The notes: generated by a model from the letters alone, not told the origin. Counted from the first letter of the stretch, positions 45,366 through 55,393 are shown. The stretch: 64,000 bases of DNA from an uncultured Lachnospiraceae bacterium (GCA_946628415.1 CAMOWK010000003.1:124001-188000); one strand, 5' to 3'. Numbers and translations are program-made.

Positions 45366-47802
45366 TTTTATATCTCTTTAATATAGAATCTGTTTCTTTA
45401 TATGACTCATTTGTAAGTTCCACAAAAACAGATTTAAAACTACATGCATCTTTTGAATCAATAAAATCAACGGGTTTCCTGCTAAGAAGCATATTATAAC
45501 ATAGATGTGGCTCATCTATTATAAAGTCTTTATTAACTTTTCCCTTTATATGATTAGCAGAGATCATAAGAACAGTTCGTCCGTAAATCTTAAGTATGCC
45601 TTTACCCTCATATGATCTAAGCAGATCAAAGCTGTTATGAGTCAGTTCTTCTGACATTACGAACCTGTAAGCGGTTCCATTTAAAATTTCTTTATACATA
45701 TCATAAGCAGACTTATTTGTAATATATAAAGAATTTGCAAGAATGACTTTTAATGCATCCTTTTCATCCTGAGCCTTTGTCATCAAAAGAAATTCAGCTA
45801 AAAAATCATGATTTCTGATATAAACTCCATCTATAAGGCCGTCCTTAAAAAGCTTCTTTACAAGCTCCGGAAGACTGCTGAAATAATCATTGTCATTTCT
45901 GGTTATAAGAGGAGAAGCTATATAAACTGTGCTCTCCTTATGTATCCTTTTGATTAGTTTTGTGACATCATCAGAGGAATCATATGAAAACTCAAATAAT
46001 CTGTGATCCAGAATTACATTTTCATAGTTTCTTTGATGATCGTGTAATGTTTCTTCATTATCTTCACGCTTATCGTTCAAATCGAAATTATCAGTATATG
46101 CCAGCAATTGATCCTTAGTAGAAATTAAAATGTATCTTTCCAAAGACTGATGATCATAATTTGATGTGCCATTATTTAAAACTTTATGATCCGCTTCATT
46201 ATCAGTTTTTTCCGGTTTTTCTTCTAATGACTTTCTCCTGTAACTATCAACGATATTATCGATAAGTCCGGCTGCACACTCTCGCCTAAGTCTGTTTAAT
46301 TCACTAAGATTAATAAAAGGTTCGTCCTGAATACTGCATTCGATATTCCCAAGGAAAAACGGAGTGTTTCCAAGTTTTGAAAGTTTGGATTTTATCTCAT
46401 CAGAAAGTAACGATTTACCGTTACTTTTTTCAAGTATATCACCTGTTACACTTGCATAAAATGTATCAGCCAAATCCGTTTTTTCAGAAAAGCTTTCACC
46501 GGAAACAAAATTATGACTGCATGATAATGTAAGCGAAATGGCGTCCCCAGTCTTTGCATAAAGAAATGCATTTACAGGAATCTTCCGGGTTCTTTTAATG
46601 AGTTTTTCATCTATCTCATCCATTAATGCAGCATTTCTGGTACGAAACAGCATATCACCCGGCTTTATATCCTTAGTCCTCGGTGCATTTAATGAGGCAG
46701 TTTTCCCCTTCTTTATATCAATTCCTGAAGTAAGCTTTATTATGTCCCCGGTTCTGTCAGCCCTATCATCCGAAAAATGCATTTCATCTTTCTTGTGGCG
46801 AACTTCAAGGCTGTCACCCCTGCCAATGTCCATAAGAGCTTTAACTTCAATCTTCCCTTTAGATGAAGCACTTATATCAGCTACCTTAACACCAAGCCTG
46901 CCCGGCATTACAGTATCAAGCATTTCTTTTCCGTCATGCATTTTGTAATAACCGCCGGAAAAACCTCCTCTGTTAAAAACCTCTCTCAGCCTTTCCTTAT
47001 ACCTTAACGCCTTGTCGGGACTGAAGCTTCCGTTTATATAATCAAGAGAAAGAGTTTTATAGGCATCTACAGCCGATGCAACATAATACTCGTTCTTCAT
47101 CCTGCCTTCGATTTTAAATGAATCGATGCCGGCATCAATAAGCTCCGGAATATCGGTAACTGTACACATATCTTTCATGGACATAACATGCCCGGAGTCA
47201 TATTTAAGTCTGCATGGCTGGGCGCACTTTCCTCTGTTGCCACTCCTGCCACCATACATACTGCTCATAAGACATCTTCCGCTATATGCAAAACACATAG
47301 CTCCATGAACAAAACATTCAACTTCTATATCAACTTTTTCCTTAATTTCCTTAATCTCACGAAGTGATAGTTCCCTTGCAGGAACTACTCTTGTGGCACC
47401 AAGTTTTTTTACCATCCCGGCTCCTTTATAAGAGCAGATATTCATTTGAGTACTTGCATGAATCGGAAGATCCGGAAATTCATTTTTAACAACACAAAAA
47501 GCTCCCATATCCTGAATTATCACTGCATCTAATCCTGCCTGATATAGGGGCTTTAAATAATCTATAAGCACTTCGGTCTCCCTGTCCGTATATAAAGTAT
47601 TAATCGTCAGGTAGACCTTTACTCCGTATATATGAGCGTGTGAAATGGCAAAAAGCAGTTCTTCCTCAGAAAAGTTTTTTGCATACGCTCTTGCTCCGAA
47701 CATATGACCTGCAAGGTATACAGCATCACATCCGGCATTAACAGCCGCATGAAATGTTTCTATTGATCCGCATGGCGCAAGTATTTCGGGCATTTTAAGC
47801 AT
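45358..47802 (-). CDS. U32 family protein (RlhA/TrhP-like RNA hydroxylation type)
   Basis: 814 residues. The U32 domain (about residues 5-270) starts with PEILAPCGSIETFHAAVNAG and has the family cysteine motif ECFVHGAMCFAYSGRC and GNRGKCAQPCR. Members of this family with a DUF3656-like C-terminal part are involved in hydroxylation of 23S rRNA or tRNA (RlhA, TrhP), though they are still often named peptidases. The section around residues 430-520 fits DUF3656. The last 250 residues form a second, divergent barrel-like region. It lies between zapA and ftsW, overlapping ftsW by eight bases. Confidence 0.88.
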   Translation of the reverse strand: MLKMPEILAPCGSIETFHAAVNAGCDAVYLAGHMFGARAYAKNFSEEELLFAISHAHIYGVKVYLTINTLYTDRETEVLIDYLKPLYQAGLDAVIIQDMGAFCVVKNEFPDLPIHASTQMNICSYKGAGMVKKLGATRVVPARELSLREIKEIKEKVDIEVECFVHGAMCFAYSGRCLMSSMYGGRSGNRGKCAQPCRLKYDSGHVMSMKDMCTVTDIPELIDAGIDSFKIEGRMKNEYYVASAVDAYKTLSLDYINGSFSPDKALRYKERLREVFNRGGFSGGYYKMHDGKEMLDTVMPGRLGVKVADISASSKGKIEVKALMDIGRGDSLEVRHKKDEMHFSDDRADRTGDIIKLTSGIDIKKGKTASLNAPRTKDIKPGDMLFRTRNAALMDEIDEKLIKRTRKIPVNAFLYAKTGDAISLTLSCSHNFVSGESFSEKTDLADTFYASVTGDILEKSNGKSLLSDEIKSKLSKLGNTPFFLGNIECSIQDEPFINLSELNRLRRECAAGLIDNIVDSYRRKSLEEKPEKTDNEADHKVLNNGTSNYDHQSLERYILISTKDQLLAYTDNFDLNDKREDNEETLHDHQRNYENVILDHRLFEFSYDSSDDVTKLIKRIHKESTVYIASPLITRNDNDYFSSLPELVKKLFKDGLIDGVYIRNHDFLAEFLLMTKAQDEKDALKVILANSLYITNKSAYDMYKEILNGTAYRFVMSEELTHNSFDLLRSYEGKGILKIYGRTVLMISANHIKGKVNKDFIIDEPHLCYNMLLSRKPVDFIDSKDACSFKSVFVELTNESYKETDSILKRYKNA

Positions 47803-47803
47803 A

Positions 47804-48205
47804 TTATTTACGATCCTTCTCAGCTTCCAACTGAACTATTCTTTTCTGAAGCTGATTAACCTGTTCTTTATATTCTTCAACAAGTTTTAGGGCAGCTTCA
47901 TGTTTAATCTGTGACTCTATTACCTCATGACGCAGGTCATACAGCTGCTGTTCCTTTTCGGAATCATCCTTGGCAACGCTGTCCGCCCTCGTCTTAGCTT
48001 TGAAATAATCATCCGCTATATTAATGGAAAGCAGCATACCCTGGTATTCGGAATTCATCCTTCTGTACTGCTCCGAAGTTCTGCATTCGGTAATCTTACC
48101 GTTAATGTAAGAAGCAATGTTCTGAAGATACTCTTCCCCTTCAAATCCGCTGAGCATATATACTTTTCCGTTTATAACAACCGAAATATCAGTTTTCTGA
48201 GCCAT
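47804..48205 (-). CDS. zapA: Cell division protein ZapA
   Basis: Bundles FtsZ at midcell. The first 70 residues have the ZapA globular domain (TDISVVINGKVYMLSGFEGEEYLQNIASYI), and the rest is a long coiled coil (about residues 80-133, EKEQQLYDLRHEVIESQI). 133 residues is slightly long because the coil is extended. AAAGGAG precedes the ATG. The neighbours are ruvB and the U32 gene. Confidence 0.9.
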   Translation of the reverse strand: MAQKTDISVVINGKVYMLSGFEGEEYLQNIASYINGKITECRTSEQYRRMNSEYQGMLLSINIADDYFKAKTRADSVAKDDSEKEQQLYDLRHEVIESQIKHEAALKLVEEYKEQVNQLQKRIVQLEAEKDRK

Positions 48206-48223
48206 GATACTCTCCTTTATAAT

Positions 48224-49225
48224 CTAATTATCACTTGGTTTATCTATATTAAAATGTTTATAAGTAAGATCGGTAACTATCCTTCCTTTGGGAGTTCTGG
48301 AAATGAATCCATTTTTAACAAGGAATGGTTCATATACATCTTCAATGGTTCCCGGATCCTCGCCTATCGATGCGGCAAGATTATCAAGTCCGACAGGTCC
48401 GCCGTTAAATCGTTCGATTATAGTATATATAATGTTTCTGTCAGTCTCATCAAGTCCGGCACTGTCAACATCAAGCCTGTCAAGAGCCTCGGTAGCAATA
48501 TTATAATCAATTTTGCCCTGATGTTCAACTTCTGCAAAATCTCTTACTCTTCTGAGAAGTCTGTTGGCAAGTCTCGGCGTACCTCTTGATCTTCTTGATA
48601 TTTCGTATGCTCCTTCATCATCTATGGCAATGCCCATTACATTTGCAGATCTTACGATTATCTGCATCAATTCTCCGACGTTATAGAATTCGAGTCTGTC
48701 CACAACACCGAAACGGTCTCTTAGTGGCGCCGAAAGCATCCCTGCTCTTGTAGTAGCACCTATAAGTGTAAAATGCGGAAGATCAAGTCTTATGGATCTT
48801 GCACCCTGACCTTTTCCCATAACTATATCTATTGCAAAATCTTCCATAGCAGGATAAAGCACTTCTTCAACCTGTTTATTGAGTCTGTGAATCTCATCAA
48901 TGAAAAGCACGTCATTTTCCGAAAGATTATTTAGTATGGCGGCCAGTTCACCCGGTTTTTCAATTGCAGGTCCGGAAGTAATCTTTATGTTTACGCCCAT
49001 TTCTTCTGCAACGATACCGGCTAAAGTGGTCTTCCCAAGCCCGGGAGGTCCGTACAAAAGAAGATGATCAAGATTTTCATGTCTCTTCTTTGCTGCTTCT
49101 ATAAATATCTTAAGATTATTCTTAACTTTTTCCTGCCCAATATATTCTTTTAAACTTTTCGGACGAAGACTCATTTCAAGTCTTGCTTCTTCAGGAATTA
49201 CATCCGTACTGATTATTCTCTTCAT
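48224..49225 (-). CDS. ruvB: Holliday junction branch migration helicase RuvB
   Basis: AAA+ motor of branch migration. Walker A is [13 protein letters not shown] (about residue 62) and Walker B is [10 protein letters not shown]. Sensor segments [17 protein letters not shown] and [20 protein letters not shown] are present, as is the winged-helix C-terminus ([15 protein letters not shown] region). 333 residues is normal. ruvA lies upstream with a 67-base gap. Confidence 0.98.
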   Translation of the reverse strand: MKRIISTDVIPEEARLEMSLRPKSLKEYIGQEKVKNNLKIFIEAAKKRHENLDHLLLYGPPGLGKTTLAGIVAEEMGVNIKITSGPAIEKPGELAAILNNLSENDVLFIDEIHRLNKQVEEVLYPAMEDFAIDIVMGKGQGARSIRLDLPHFTLIGATTRAGMLSAPLRDRFGVVDRLEFYNVGELMQIIVRSANVMGIAIDDEGAYEISRRSRGTPRLANRLLRRVRDFAEVEHQGKIDYNIATEALDRLDVDSAGLDETDRNIIYTIIERFNGGPVGLDNLAASIGEDPGTIEDVYEPFLVKNGFISRTPKGRIVTDLTYKHFNIDKPSDN

Positions 49226-49264
49226 AAATCAATTCCACTTATTCTGTAGTATTAAAGTATGTAT

Positions 49265-49294
49265 AGCATTAATTAAATTTATCATGATAATGCT
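49265..49294. repeat. Inverted repeat between ruvA and ruvB
   Basis: AGCATTA and TAATGCT, seven complementary bases, 16-base loop holding an ATCATGAT palindrome. It begins at the ruvA stop codon. There is no T run on the minus strand, so it is more likely an mRNA stability or processing element than a terminator. Confidence 0.5.
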
Positions 49295-49892
49295 AGATTA
49301 TATTTCTAAGAGCTGCTTTAAGTATATCCTCAGTATCCATATCCTTAGCTCCGTCTACACTTCTTACGGCTCTTGCAGCATCACTGCTGCTGTAACCGAG
49401 TGAAGTAAGAGCAAGAATAGCATCCTTAACACTTGTACTTCCTGTTTCATTAGATACACCGGTATCACTGCCTGAAATATACATTTCATCAATATCAAGC
49501 TTATCCTTTAGCTCAAGAATAACTCTTTCGGCTGTCTTTTTACCTATACCATTTGCAGCGGAAATAGCCTTTGAATCACCTGACATGATTGCTGTAACAA
49601 GATCATCGGTTGAAAGTTCTGACATTATAGAAAGAGCACCTTTAGGACCTATGCCGCTTACACTGATAAGCTTTTTAAATATATCAATATCATTTTTATC
49701 TATAAAACCGTAAATGCTTATATCATCTTCTTTAACGTTCATCAGTGTATATGCTTTTACAAAGTCACCGATGCTTCCGGCTTTACCTATAGTCTGAGCC
49801 GATGTGTATATAATAAAGCCTATACCTGAATTTTCAATAACAATATAATCCTTACCTGTTTCAGCCAATTCACCTTTTATGTAAGAAAACAT
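49293..49892 (-). CDS. ruvA: Holliday junction branch migration protein RuvA
   Basis: Tetramer that grips Holliday junctions and loads RuvB. The N-terminal OB domain (MFSYIKGELAETGKDYIVIE) is followed by two helix-hairpin-helix motifs (LISVSGIGPKGALSIMS and AANGIGKKTAERVILELKD) and a C-terminal RuvB-binding domain (DAILALTSLGYSSSDAARAV). 199 residues is normal. AAAGGAG precedes the ATG. No LexA-like operator is visible upstream. Confidence 0.97.
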   Translation of the reverse strand: MFSYIKGELAETGKDYIVIENSGIGFIIYTSAQTIGKAGSIGDFVKAYTLMNVKEDDISIYGFIDKNDIDIFKKLISVSGIGPKGALSIMSELSTDDLVTAIMSGDSKAISAANGIGKKTAERVILELKDKLDIDEMYISGSDTGVSNETGSTSVKDAILALTSLGYSSSDAARAVRSVDGAKDMDTEDILKAALRNII

Positions 49893-49930
49893 GAATACTC
49901 CTTTACAATTATGAGGGCCATTTTATCTTG

Positions 49931-49970
49931 TAAATAAATTAAGGGTGCCACAGCTTTGCAGCACCCTTAA
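49931..49970 (-). terminator. Terminator after the DivIVA-domain gene
   Basis: TTAAGGGTGC and GCACCCTTAA form a ten-pair stem with a 12-base loop, followed on the minus strand by TTTATTT. It ends the divIVA-type transcript and separates it from ruvAB. Confidence 0.9.
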
Positions 49971-49980
49971 GAAATATCTC

Positions 49981-50421
49981 TTATAAGAATTCGAAGTCTC
50001 CATCGCCTTCTTCTTCACCGTCACCAATCATGACTCTTTCAGGTTTTCTATTATCTTCAATCTCACCAACAAAAACTTCGTCATCATCGCCTGAATTAAC
50101 AACGTTTGATGCTCCTTCATCAGCCTTCTGGAAAAACTTTGATGTTGCAGAAACCTTCTCATCAGAAGCGGCAGATGCTGTATTAACCGAATCATTGGAA
50201 GATGCAGATTTTGCTTCTGATTCAAGGTTAAAAAGCTTAACTCTTAAATCTGACAATTCTTTATCTGCTTTCTCCTTATCAGCCTTAAGTGTTTCATTCT
50301 CACTGTAAAGGCTTTCATATGCACGATATACAGTATCTACAAAGCTTTCAACTTCAGCTTTATTAAGGCCAAAAAGAGATTTCTTAAATGACTGATTCTT
50401 GATATCACTAGGCTTTATCAT
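49981..50421 (-). CDS. DivIVA-domain protein
   Basis: 146 residues. The N-terminus (MIKPSDIKNQSFKKSLFGLNKAEVESFVDTVYRAYESL) is the DivIVA/GpsB fold that senses membrane curvature and organises wall synthesis. A coiled coil follows (about residues 35-65), then a Ser/Ala/Asp-rich linker and an acidic tail ending in EEEGDGDFEFL. It is shorter than DivIVA and longer than GpsB. ATG 50421 has GGAGG 11 bases upstream, somewhat far; a TTG at 50439 is in frame but would overlap the site. Confidence 0.86.
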   Translation of the reverse strand: MIKPSDIKNQSFKKSLFGLNKAEVESFVDTVYRAYESLYSENETLKADKEKADKELSDLRVKLFNLESEAKSASSNDSVNTASAASDEKVSATSKFFQKADEGASNVVNSGDDDEVFVGEIEDNRKPERVMIGDGEEEGDGDFEFL

Positions 50422-50458
50422 GCTACTACATCCCTCCAAAACTAAAATTTCAACACAT

Positions 50459-50486
50459 ATTATATCACAAATCTACATAGTTTCAA
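50459..50486 (-). promoter_or_regulatory. Promoter of the DivIVA-domain gene
   Basis: TTGAAA and an extended -10 (TGATATAAT) with a 16-base spacer on the minus strand, about 40 bases upstream of the coding region and downstream of tmRNA. No clear tmRNA terminator is seen, so readthrough from ssrA is possible. Confidence 0.82.
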
Positions 50487-50528
50487 CGCTTTATTAAAGC
50501 ATTTTTTCCACTTTTTAAAGGCAAATAG

Positions 50529-50870
50529 TGGAGCTGGCGGGAATCGAACCCGCGTCCAAAAACCCTTCCAGATCGGTATCTCCTATCACAGTCATTGTAT
50601 GGAATTCCCTTCAACATAAGTACAATGACAAACTTATGAGGAAGGTAGCTTCATAAATCCATCTCCGTCTCAAAGCTTTGACGAAGCAGTTCTCCACCTA
50701 ATCGATGCCAGTTCTAAAAGCAGTGGACGACTTAAAGACTGACAGCTGCCATATTAGGCAGCGTATGCTAAATTATCTTCAGCGTTTATTTTTTTCCATG
50801 TTTTAACGTGGTCACGGTCCACGGATAGCTGCCGAAGTATCCAGATCCCTGTCGAAACCAGTACAACCCC
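50529..50870 (-). ncRNA. ssrA: tmRNA
   Basis: Rescues stalled ribosomes with SmpB, which is encoded 2 kb upstream. The 5' end GGGGTTGTACTGGTTTCGACAGG and the 3' end GGACGCGGGTTCGATTCCCGCC-AGCTCCA pair to form the tRNA-like acceptor. The tag reading frame ends in NAEDNLAYAA followed by TAA, a normal degradation tag. CCA is not encoded (the base after the discriminator is C, then TA). Length is about 342 bases. Resume codon not certain; the frame before the tag is AAA AAA ATA AAC. Confidence 0.97.
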
Positions 50871-50876
50871 TGGTTA

Positions 50877-50882
50877 ATTATA
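50877..50882 (-). promoter_or_regulatory. -10 element of ssrA
   Basis: TATAAT on the minus strand seven bases before the predicted 5' end of tmRNA. No good -35 is seen; it would fall in the end of the upstream coding region. Confidence 0.65.
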
Positions 50883-50899
50883 TAGATTCAAGCTTTATA

Positions 50900-51259
50900 C
50901 TACTCAGCTTCAGTATCAGTTACAGGCAGTGTTTCAGCATCGGAAGCTGAAGCATCGGAAGCTGAAGCATCAGTACCGGTTGCATCCGTTGTACTGAATC
51001 CCTGAAACAGATCTGAATAATTACCTACATAGTATTTGTTGAACCAGTTTTCAAAGTCACCTGCAGGAATCGTTGCATTCCTTTTGATTTCAGCCTGATG
51101 TCTGTTATATGCAAACTTACCTATCGGAACGCCTATAGCAGCTCCTGCAAGAAGGCATGCAAGACATATTCCAAGTGCCTTTTTAACTTTATTCTTTTTA
51201 ATGGTTTTTGCTCTGTTCTTTTTCTCTTCTTTATATTTGTCAACTTTTTCCTGACTCAT
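50900..51259 (-). CDS. Unknown membrane protein with Ala/Ser/Asp repeat tail
   Basis: 119 residues: a highly charged basic N-terminus (SQEKVDKYKEEKKNRAKTIK), a single hydrophobic helix at about residues 28-48 (ALGICLACLLAGAAIGVPIG), and a C-terminal domain with PAGDFENWFNKYYVGNYSDLFQG. The last 25 residues are low complexity (DASASDASASDAE). I do not know a family. ATG 51259 is preferred (GAGGTGA just upstream). It has its own promoter and is immediately upstream of ssrA. Confidence 0.7.
   Translation of the reverse strand: MSQEKVDKYKEEKKNRAKTIKKNKVKKALGICLACLLAGAAIGVPIGKFAYNRHQAEIKRNATIPAGDFENWFNKYYVGNYSDLFQGFSTTDATGTDASASDASASDAETLPVTDTEAE
50937..50975 (-). repeat. 15-bp tandem repeat in the tail of the membrane protein gene
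   Basis: GCATCGGAAGCTGAA on the plus strand is present twice in exact copy, with a third partial copy (GCATCAGTA). It encodes the Asp-Ala-Ser repeats. Confidence 0.9.
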
Positions 51260-51290
51260 ATCATTCACCTCTTAATAAATAGCCTTTGAT

Positions 51291-51319
51291 ATTTTAATGC
51301 ATAAGCAGAAATAAAACAA
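51291..51319 (-). promoter_or_regulatory. Probable promoter upstream of the membrane protein gene
   Basis: TTGTTT and TAAAAT with a 17-base spacer on the minus strand, about 30 bases before the ATG at 51259. Confidence 0.6.
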
Positions 51320-51327
51320 GAGTATTT

Positions 51328-52413
51328 TTACTTCCAGCACATTATTTGATATATCATTTCTTTGTAGTATTCTTCCACCGTTTTACTGTTCCCAAGAAAT
51401 GTATCATCCAGTAAAAGATACGAGATCTTATCTTTAGGCGTTTCCTTATACGCGGCAAGAATCTGTTTTTTAGGCTGAATTATATAGAAACCTGATTTTT
51501 CAGAATAGCTTTTTTTAGAACCGCTGTAATAATATCTGAGTGTGCCAATATAAACCGGAATTTTTAGAAATGCACAGCCTTCGCTAAATCTCAGTATTAA
51601 TTCAAATATATCGCCGGAAGAATTTTTTATTTCCGATTTTATGTCAGGAAGCTCATTCATTTCACTTCTAAGCTTTATATTAAATACAAAGCAAAGACTG
51701 CCGTCATCCGTCTTTTCAATACTGCATCCAATGCCTTCATTTTCCCCGTAAGACATAGCCTTTATTGCGAAAAACCTCGAAAGGTGAAACATCCCTTCCA
51801 TATCATCTCTATTATGCTGAATAAAAAGACTTTTCATTTCATCAGTTCTTTTATCGATGATGCCTGATGACTTTTCCATTCCTTTCAGCGCCAGATAATT
51901 CTTGTATACACCTATCATCTGACCGCCGTCATACATATCAATACGATTAATCCCAAGGAACCTTTCAAGTGTTTTCTGTTTAATATTCACAAGCCCAAGA
52001 GCTTTTTTATACGGCCTAACAAGTTTAAGTATATCAACACTCTTAAGCAGATGAAAATTATCAACTATCACTTCGCTTCCTGATCTGTTAAGGAAGTCTA
52101 TTCTTTTTTTTACAAAAGGGATATCGAAATTATCTCCGTTAAAATGAGCAAGCACTTTATAGTCTTTTATGAAGTCCATAAAGTAAAGCAGAATCTCTGT
52201 TTCAGAAATACCATCGTCATTAAAGAGAAGCGTTATATGCCAATCGCCATCCTTATAATGATTCATCCCTATAAGATATATAAAGGAATTTGCCGCAGAA
52301 AGCCCTGTCGTTTCAATATCAAACATAAGAAACGTATTCGGATCATAATAATCACTTATACGAATATTCTGCTCGATTATGCTTTTATCTACCTTTTCAT
52401 CAATAATCTGCAT
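51328..52413 (-). CDS. YprB-like RNase H-fold exonuclease domain protein
   Basis: 361 residues with a DEDD-type exonuclease fold. Motif I is MFDIETTGL near residue 30, motif II is HFNGDNFDIPFVKKRI (near residue 94), and motif III includes HNRDDMEGMFHLSRF (near residue 200). This fits the YprB family (RNase_H_2). A C-terminal section of about 140 residues has no recognised domain. Its start touches the smpB stop codon by one base, so it belongs to the rnr-smpB unit. Substrate not known; context suggests RNA or DNA degradation. Confidence 0.85.
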   Translation of the reverse strand: MQIIDEKVDKSIIEQNIRISDYYDPNTFLMFDIETTGLSAANSFIYLIGMNHYKDGDWHITLLFNDDGISETEILLYFMDFIKDYKVLAHFNGDNFDIPFVKKRIDFLNRSGSEVIVDNFHLLKSVDILKLVRPYKKALGLVNIKQKTLERFLGINRIDMYDGGQMIGVYKNYLALKGMEKSSGIIDKRTDEMKSLFIQHNRDDMEGMFHLSRFFAIKAMSYGENEGIGCSIEKTDDGSLCFVFNIKLRSEMNELPDIKSEIKNSSGDIFELILRFSEGCAFLKIPVYIGTLRYYYSGSKKSYSEKSGFYIIQPKKQILAAYKETPKDKISYLLLDDTFLGNSKTVEEYYKEMIYQIMCWK

Positions 52414-52883
52414 TATTTAAGATTCCTTATCTTAAAGTCTCTCTCTGCCTCTCTTCTCATATCCTTTTTAGCAATGTCCTGTCTTTTGTCATATAGTTTT
52501 TTACCTTTGGCAAGAGCAATTTCAACCTTGACAAGACTGTCCTTAAAATAAACCTTAATGGGAACTATGGTATAACCTTTTTCTTTTGAGCTTCCGATAA
52601 GTTTATTAATCTCATATTTATGAAGAAGCAGTTTCCTTTTCCTGAGAGGATCTTTATTAAAGATATTCCCTTTCTCATATGGATTAATATGCATCTTGTG
52701 AATGTAAACTTCCCCGTTATCAATGCTTATAAATGCTTCTTTAATACTGCACTGACCGAGTCTCAAGGATTTAACCTCGGTTCCGGCAAGCGCTATTCCC
52801 GCCTCGAAAGATTCTTCTATAAAATATTCGTGAAAAGCCTTTTTATTATTAGCAATAAGCTTTGTGCCTTTATCCTTCGCCAT
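52413..52883 (-). CDS. smpB: SsrA-binding protein SmpB
   Basis: Delivers tmRNA to stalled ribosomes. The 156 residues show [34 protein letters not shown] at the N-terminal half, the [14 protein letters not shown] block, and a basic C-terminal tail ([24 protein letters not shown]). ATG 52883 has GGAG eight bases upstream and overlaps the rnr stop by 14 bases. The tmRNA gene lies 1.6 kb downstream, so partner RNA and protein are in the same neighbourhood. Confidence 0.97.
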   Translation of the reverse strand: MAKDKGTKLIANNKKAFHEYFIEESFEAGIALAGTEVKSLRLGQCSIKEAFISIDNGEVYIHKMHINPYEKGNIFNKDPLRKRKLLLHKYEINKLIGSSKEKGYTIVPIKVYFKDSLVKVEIALAKGKKLYDKRQDIAKKDMRREAERDFKIRNLK

Positions 52884-55032
52884 TTTCTGTCTCCATATCA
52901 ACTATTTCCAAATCTATAACACGTTCAAGTTTATCGGCATTTATTACTTTAACCGAAACCTTGTCACCAAGCGTAAATCTTCTTCCGCTTCTTTTACCGA
53001 TCATAGCATACAAAGACTCATTAAACTCATAATAATCATCATTCATTTCTGCTACACTTACGGTTCCTTCAACAGTATTCGTCATTTCAACAAAAATGAA
53101 TTGATTGGTAAAGCCTGATACAGCCCCCGGAAATACCTCCCCGATATGACCTGCCATATACTCTATCTCTTTAAGTCTTGTAACATCACGCTCAGCCTCA
53201 TCTGCTCTTCTTTCTTTTGCAGAATTATCTGCAGCAACGTCAGGAAGAATTTTATAATAATGACTGATACGTTTACCTGTAAGTCTGCCATTTAAATTAT
53301 CCTTTATGATTCTGTGAATCTGAAGATCGGGATACCTTCTTATCGGAGATGTAAAATGACAATAATACTTACAAGCAAGTCCAAAGTGTCCTGTACACTC
53401 CGAACTGTATCTTGCCTGCTGCATTGATCTAAGTGTAATACTGCTTATAAGTGACTCATAAGGCATACCTTTAATGCTGTTTAGAAGCTTCTGATACTCC
53501 TTTGGATGCATTTTATCGCGGCTGACCTTAAAACTAAGCCCGAAAGACTTCATGAATCCCGAAAGCTTTTCTATTTTTTCGGGTGTAGGCGTCTCATGGA
53601 CTCTGTAAACAAAAGGAAGCTCCTGCCAGAAGAAATCTTCGGCTATCGTTTCATTTGCAATGAGCATAAAATCTTCTATTATCTTTGTAGCTTCAGTCCT
53701 GTCGTAAGGCTTTATAGCTATCGGTTCATGGTTTTCATTAACAATTATCTTGGTTTCCGAAATATCAAAATCAATTGAACCCCTCTTAACTCTGACGCGT
53801 CTTAGCTTTTCCGAAAGCTCATGCATAAGCTTAAAGAAAGGAATCATCTTAGTATAATTCTCGTTACCGCCATCATATTCACCGTCAAGAAGCAGCTGCA
53901 CATCCGTATAGCTCATCCTCTCATTTACATTGATAACTCCTTCAACAATCTCATGCGAAAGCACTTTTCCGTCATCATCTATATCAATAAGACATGAAAG
54001 AGTAAGCCTGTCAACGCCCATATTAAGAGAACAAATTCCATTTGAGAGCCGGTGCGGAATCATAGGAACAACACTGTCAATAAGATAAACTGATGTTCCC
54101 CTGTTTAAAGCTTCAGTATCAAGCGACGAGCCTTCTTTAACATAGTGTGACACATCAGCTATATGTACTCCGAGATGATAAACGCCGTCATATTCCAAAG
54201 TTATAGCATCATCAAGATCCTTTGCATCTTCTCCGTCTATAGTAACCGTTAACTGATTTCTAAAGTCGCGCCTTCCTTTAAGCTCTTCTTCAGAAACCGA
54301 TTCAGGTATACTACTTAGTTCTTCTATAACGTCTTCAGGAAATTCTTCCGGGATGTTATAGCTTCTTATGACTGTGAGTATATCGGTTGACGGGTCATCA
54401 ATATGTCCAAGAACTTCTGTTATAATGCCTTCCGGACTTTTCTTCTCATCACCATAATCTTTTAACTCTGCTATTACAACACTGCCATTTACGGCACCCA
54501 TAGAGCAGCCCTTAGGTATATAGATATCTTTTGAAATCTTTTTATTATTTGGTATTACAAAGCCAAACCCTTTTGACTCTGAAAATGTACCTATAACACT
54601 GTGGAAGCCTCTTTCAATAATCCTCGTAACAACCGCTTCTTTTCTTTCACCCCTTTGAGAATCAGATACTTCTATAAGAACTGTATCACCGTTAAATGCA
54701 CCGCAGGTATCCTTTTCATGAATAAAATAATCTTCGTCTATCCCTTCAACCCTAACAAAGCCGAATCCCTTCTTAGTACCCATAAATGTACCTGTCTTCA
54801 CATTGTCAGGCGTAAGCATATATCTGTTGTTTTTGGACTTTACCACTTTAAATTCAACAATCAGTTCATCAAGTATGGAAAGAAATTCATTTTCATCTTC
54901 CTTCGGCACTTGAAGCAGATAGCAAAGCTCCTTGAATCTTAAGGGAGTATAGCCTTTCTCGCTAAAAAGAGAAATGAGCATCTCTTTTCTTTCATCCCGC
55001 ATAATTCTGTTTTTTAAATCATTATTTCCCAT
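52870..55032 (-). CDS. rnr: Ribonuclease R
   Basis: Processive 3'-5' exoribonuclease that degrades structured and tmRNA-tagged transcripts. An N-terminal winged-helix segment and cold-shock OB domains ([20 protein letters not shown]) precede the RNB catalytic core with [14 protein letters not shown] and [20 protein letters not shown]-terminal S1 domain ([25 protein letters not shown]) follows. ATG 55032 has AAGGGG upstream; the longest frame starts with TTG at 55041. It is followed by smpB with an overlap, the classic Firmicute rnr-smpB order. Confidence 0.97.
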   Translation of the reverse strand: MGNNDLKNRIMRDERKEMLISLFSEKGYTPLRFKELCYLLQVPKEDENEFLSILDELIVEFKVVKSKNNRYMLTPDNVKTGTFMGTKKGFGFVRVEGIDEDYFIHEKDTCGAFNGDTVLIEVSDSQRGERKEAVVTRIIERGFHSVIGTFSESKGFGFVIPNNKKISKDIYIPKGCSMGAVNGSVVIAELKDYGDEKKSPEGIITEVLGHIDDPSTDILTVIRSYNIPEEFPEDVIEELSSIPESVSEEELKGRRDFRNQLTVTIDGEDAKDLDDAITLEYDGVYHLGVHIADVSHYVKEGSSLDTEALNRGTSVYLIDSVVPMIPHRLSNGICSLNMGVDRLTLSCLIDIDDDGKVLSHEIVEGVINVNERMSYTDVQLLLDGEYDGGNENYTKMIPFFKLMHELSEKLRRVRVKRGSIDFDISETKIIVNENHEPIAIKPYDRTEATKIIEDFMLIANETIAEDFFWQELPFVYRVHETPTPEKIEKLSGFMKSFGLSFKVSRDKMHPKEYQKLLNSIKGMPYESLISSITLRSMQQARYSSECTGHFGLACKYYCHFTSPIRRYPDLQIHRIIKDNLNGRLTGKRISHYYKILPDVAADNSAKERRADEAERDVTRLKEIEYMAGHIGEVFPGAVSGFTNQFIFVEMTNTVEGTVSVAEMNDDYYEFNESLYAMIGKRSGRRFTLGDKVSVKVINADKLERVIDLEIVDMETENGEG

Positions 55033-55071
55033 TATAATCAAACCCCTTAGAATACAAATTACTGCATTAGA

Positions 55072-55101
55072 ATTATAGCTTTAAACATATACCCCATACA
55101 A
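55072..55101 (-). promoter_or_regulatory. Promoter of rnr-smpB
   Basis: TTGTAT and TATAAT with an 18-base spacer on the minus strand, right after the secG terminator. The rnr unit is therefore transcribed independently of secG. Confidence 0.78.
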
Positions 55102-55111
55102 GTGTTTTCAG

Positions 55112-55142
55112 ATTAAAAAAAGGTGCCTCATAAGAAGCACCC
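55112..55142 (-). terminator. Terminator after secG
   Basis: GGTGC and GCACC around a ten-base loop, extended to a GGGTGC start, followed on the minus strand by TTTTTTT. It ends the secG transcript. Confidence 0.88.
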
Positions 55143-55159
55143 ATAAATCCAGTCTGATA

Positions 55160-55393
55160 TTAAACCCACTTTGAACTGATAACAATTGCAAGGATAAAGA
55201 AAAGAACAACAAGTACAGCTGTTATCTTAGCAAGTACAGCGTCTCTTGAACGGCCTTTATTCTTGCTCCAATAAGAATCAGTACTTCCTGAAAGTGTGTT
55301 TGAAATATTATTATCTTTACCTTCCTGTGAAAGGATAAGGAATATAAGTGCTATACAAACTATAATAAAAATTATCGTAAGTGCTGTTTTCAA
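55160..55393 (-). CDS. secG: Preprotein translocase subunit SecG
   Basis: A small two-helix component of the Sec translocon. The N-terminal helix (ALTIIFIIVCIALIFLILSQEGK) and the C-terminal helix (LAKITAVLVVLFFILAIVIS) frame the charged loop with SGSTDSYWSKNKGR. The start is probably the TTG at 55393: GGAGG precedes it by seven bases, whereas the in-frame ATG at 55408 overlaps that site. Length 77 residues. It sits upstream of rnr and downstream of the GTPase fusion, with its own promoter. Confidence 0.92.
   Translation of the reverse strand: MKTALTIIFIIVCIALIFLILSQEGKDNNISNTLSGSTDSYWSKNKGRSRDAVLAKITAVLVVLFFILAIVISSKWV

Noticed and set aside
50487..50528. Terminator of tmRNA
   Set aside because: GCTTTATTAAAGC nearby is short and its T tract is on the plus strand, so it does not fit the minus-strand ssrA transcript.
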